The notes beneath the pieces were generated by a model. That model did not search any database. It was given only the letters and a program-made list of their open reading frames with translations, and was not told the origin of the DNA. Positions 55,584 through 55,999 of a stretch of DNA of 55,999 nucleotides are shown here, one piece after another (position 1 is the stretch's first letter; each line of letters starts with the position of its first letter). The DNA is from DATLFA01 sp039934635 (GTDB lineage: Bacteria > Actinomycetota > Acidimicrobiia > Acidimicrobiales > WLNW01): positions 1-55,999 of the forward strand of contig JBDTLT010000014.1 of the NCBI GenBank assembly GCA_039934635.1, given 5' to 3'. The translations under genes were made by a program, and so were the position numbers.

Positions 55584-55999
55584 CTCGGCGAGTCGGTGTC
55601 GGTATCGATTTGGGCCACGTCGTACCGATCGAATAGAGAAACGATTCGTCGATCGTCGGCGACTCGGCGATCGGTAGGCCGCGACTCGCCATCTCTGCCG
55701 CGAAGATATCGATGACGCGGGCCTCGTCGAGGTCGTCGGTATGGTCGTCATGTTGCCGGGCGGCAATTTCGTCGCGGAACACGTATGCCTTCCACGACAA
55801 CGAGAGCCGCACCGCGTGGCGGGGCCACGTGCCGATTGTCCGCGCTCCGTCGCGCAATGACCAACCTTCATCGCTCGCCACGACTTCGCTGGTCGGAGTG
55901 AGGTCGCTCGACGCAGGCCCGTCAGGATGCGCGAAGTCACCGACGGCGTGGAACACGCGGTCGTTGTCGCTGACGACCGCGCGGTTGGTCAGCGGTGGC
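55567..55999 (-). CDS. 3' part of an unidentified gene running off the window
   Basis: The frame stays open from the right edge to a stop at 55567, giving about 143 residues. There is no start needed in the window; a GTG at 55956 could serve. Recognisable stretches include RLSLSWKAYVFRDEIAARQHDD and ARVIDIFAAEMASRGLPI, rich in acidic residues. No family is recognised. Its 3' end overlaps the SDR gene end by 17 bp. Confidence 0.6.
   Translation of the reverse strand, partial: PPLTNRAVVSDNDRVFHAVGDFAHPDGPASSDLTPTSEVVASDEGWSLRDGARTIGTWPRHAVRLSLSWKAYVFRDEIAARQHDDHTDDLDEARVIDIFAAEMASRGLPIAESPTIDESFLYSIGTTWPKSIPTPTRRVTSAQ

Noticed and set aside
1..55999. CRISPR array, tRNA, rRNA, insertion sequence or prophage
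   Set aside because: No regularly spaced direct repeats, no cloverleaf-like sequence with CCA-type ends, no transposase or integrase, and no phage structural genes were seen.

Overview
High-GC, gene-dense DNA that reads like a free-living actinobacterium. Evidence: Shine-Dalgarno starts mixed with many apparently leaderless genes (a TAnnnT -10 hexamer 6-8 nt before the start codon), a SARP/BTAD regulator, an F420-type LLM oxidoreductase, an ECF42-type sigma factor, and a steroid/aromatic meta-cleavage enzyme pair. An Acidimicrobiia-like lineage fits best but cannot be proven from the sequence. No rRNA, tRNA, CRISPR array, insertion sequence or phage gene was seen; the window looks like ordinary chromosome.

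Layout. 1-6.3 kb: amidohydrolase, an unknown acidic protein translationally coupled to a cyclase-family hydrolase, a ChaB protein, two adjacent 2-oxoglutarate/Fe(II) oxygenases (COG3826-like and AlkB) and an SRPBCC protein. 6.5-8.3 kb: a diguanylate cyclase fused to a cobalamin-binding domain with the Wx9EH signature of CarH-type B12 photoreceptors. 8.4-13.9 kb: PIG-L deacetylase, AzlC-AzlD exporter, a large SARP regulator and a VOC protein; the three promoters here share heptamer repeats in SARP-site geometry. 14.1-21.8 kb: a minus-strand operon of three transglutaminase-fold proteins, one fused to a DUF2126 amidoligase, plus a circularly permuted ATP-grasp/alpha-E fusion. 22-23 kb: RsgA GTPase. 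23-27.9 kb: a trypsin-like protease, MoxR ATPase, DUF58 protein and two VWA membrane proteins in one coupled operon. 28-30.2 kb: small membrane protein, MFS remnant, SRPBCC-ArsR pair. 30.3-34.7 kb: DUF2786 protein, DUF6069-YciI-ECF42 operon, and a CMD/AhpD-like protein. 34.7-43.3 kb: minus-strand run of MarR, ABC-2 transporter, heterodimeric ABC exporter, SDR-DUF2867 and a Rieske oxygenase. 43.3-47 kb: DUF6629 protein, two small secreted or membrane proteins and an OmpR-type two-component system. 47-56 kb: catabolic genes (extradiol dioxygenase, meta-cleavage hydrolase, LLM oxidoreductase, cupin; convergent MaoC, MaoC and double CaiB; pirin; SDR).

Most operons are tightly coupled by ATGA, GTGA or TGATG stop/start overlaps. 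The strongest candidates for something new are the predicted SARP regulon at 9.1-14.0 kb, the B12-GGDEF protein, and the transglutaminase/amidoligase operon.
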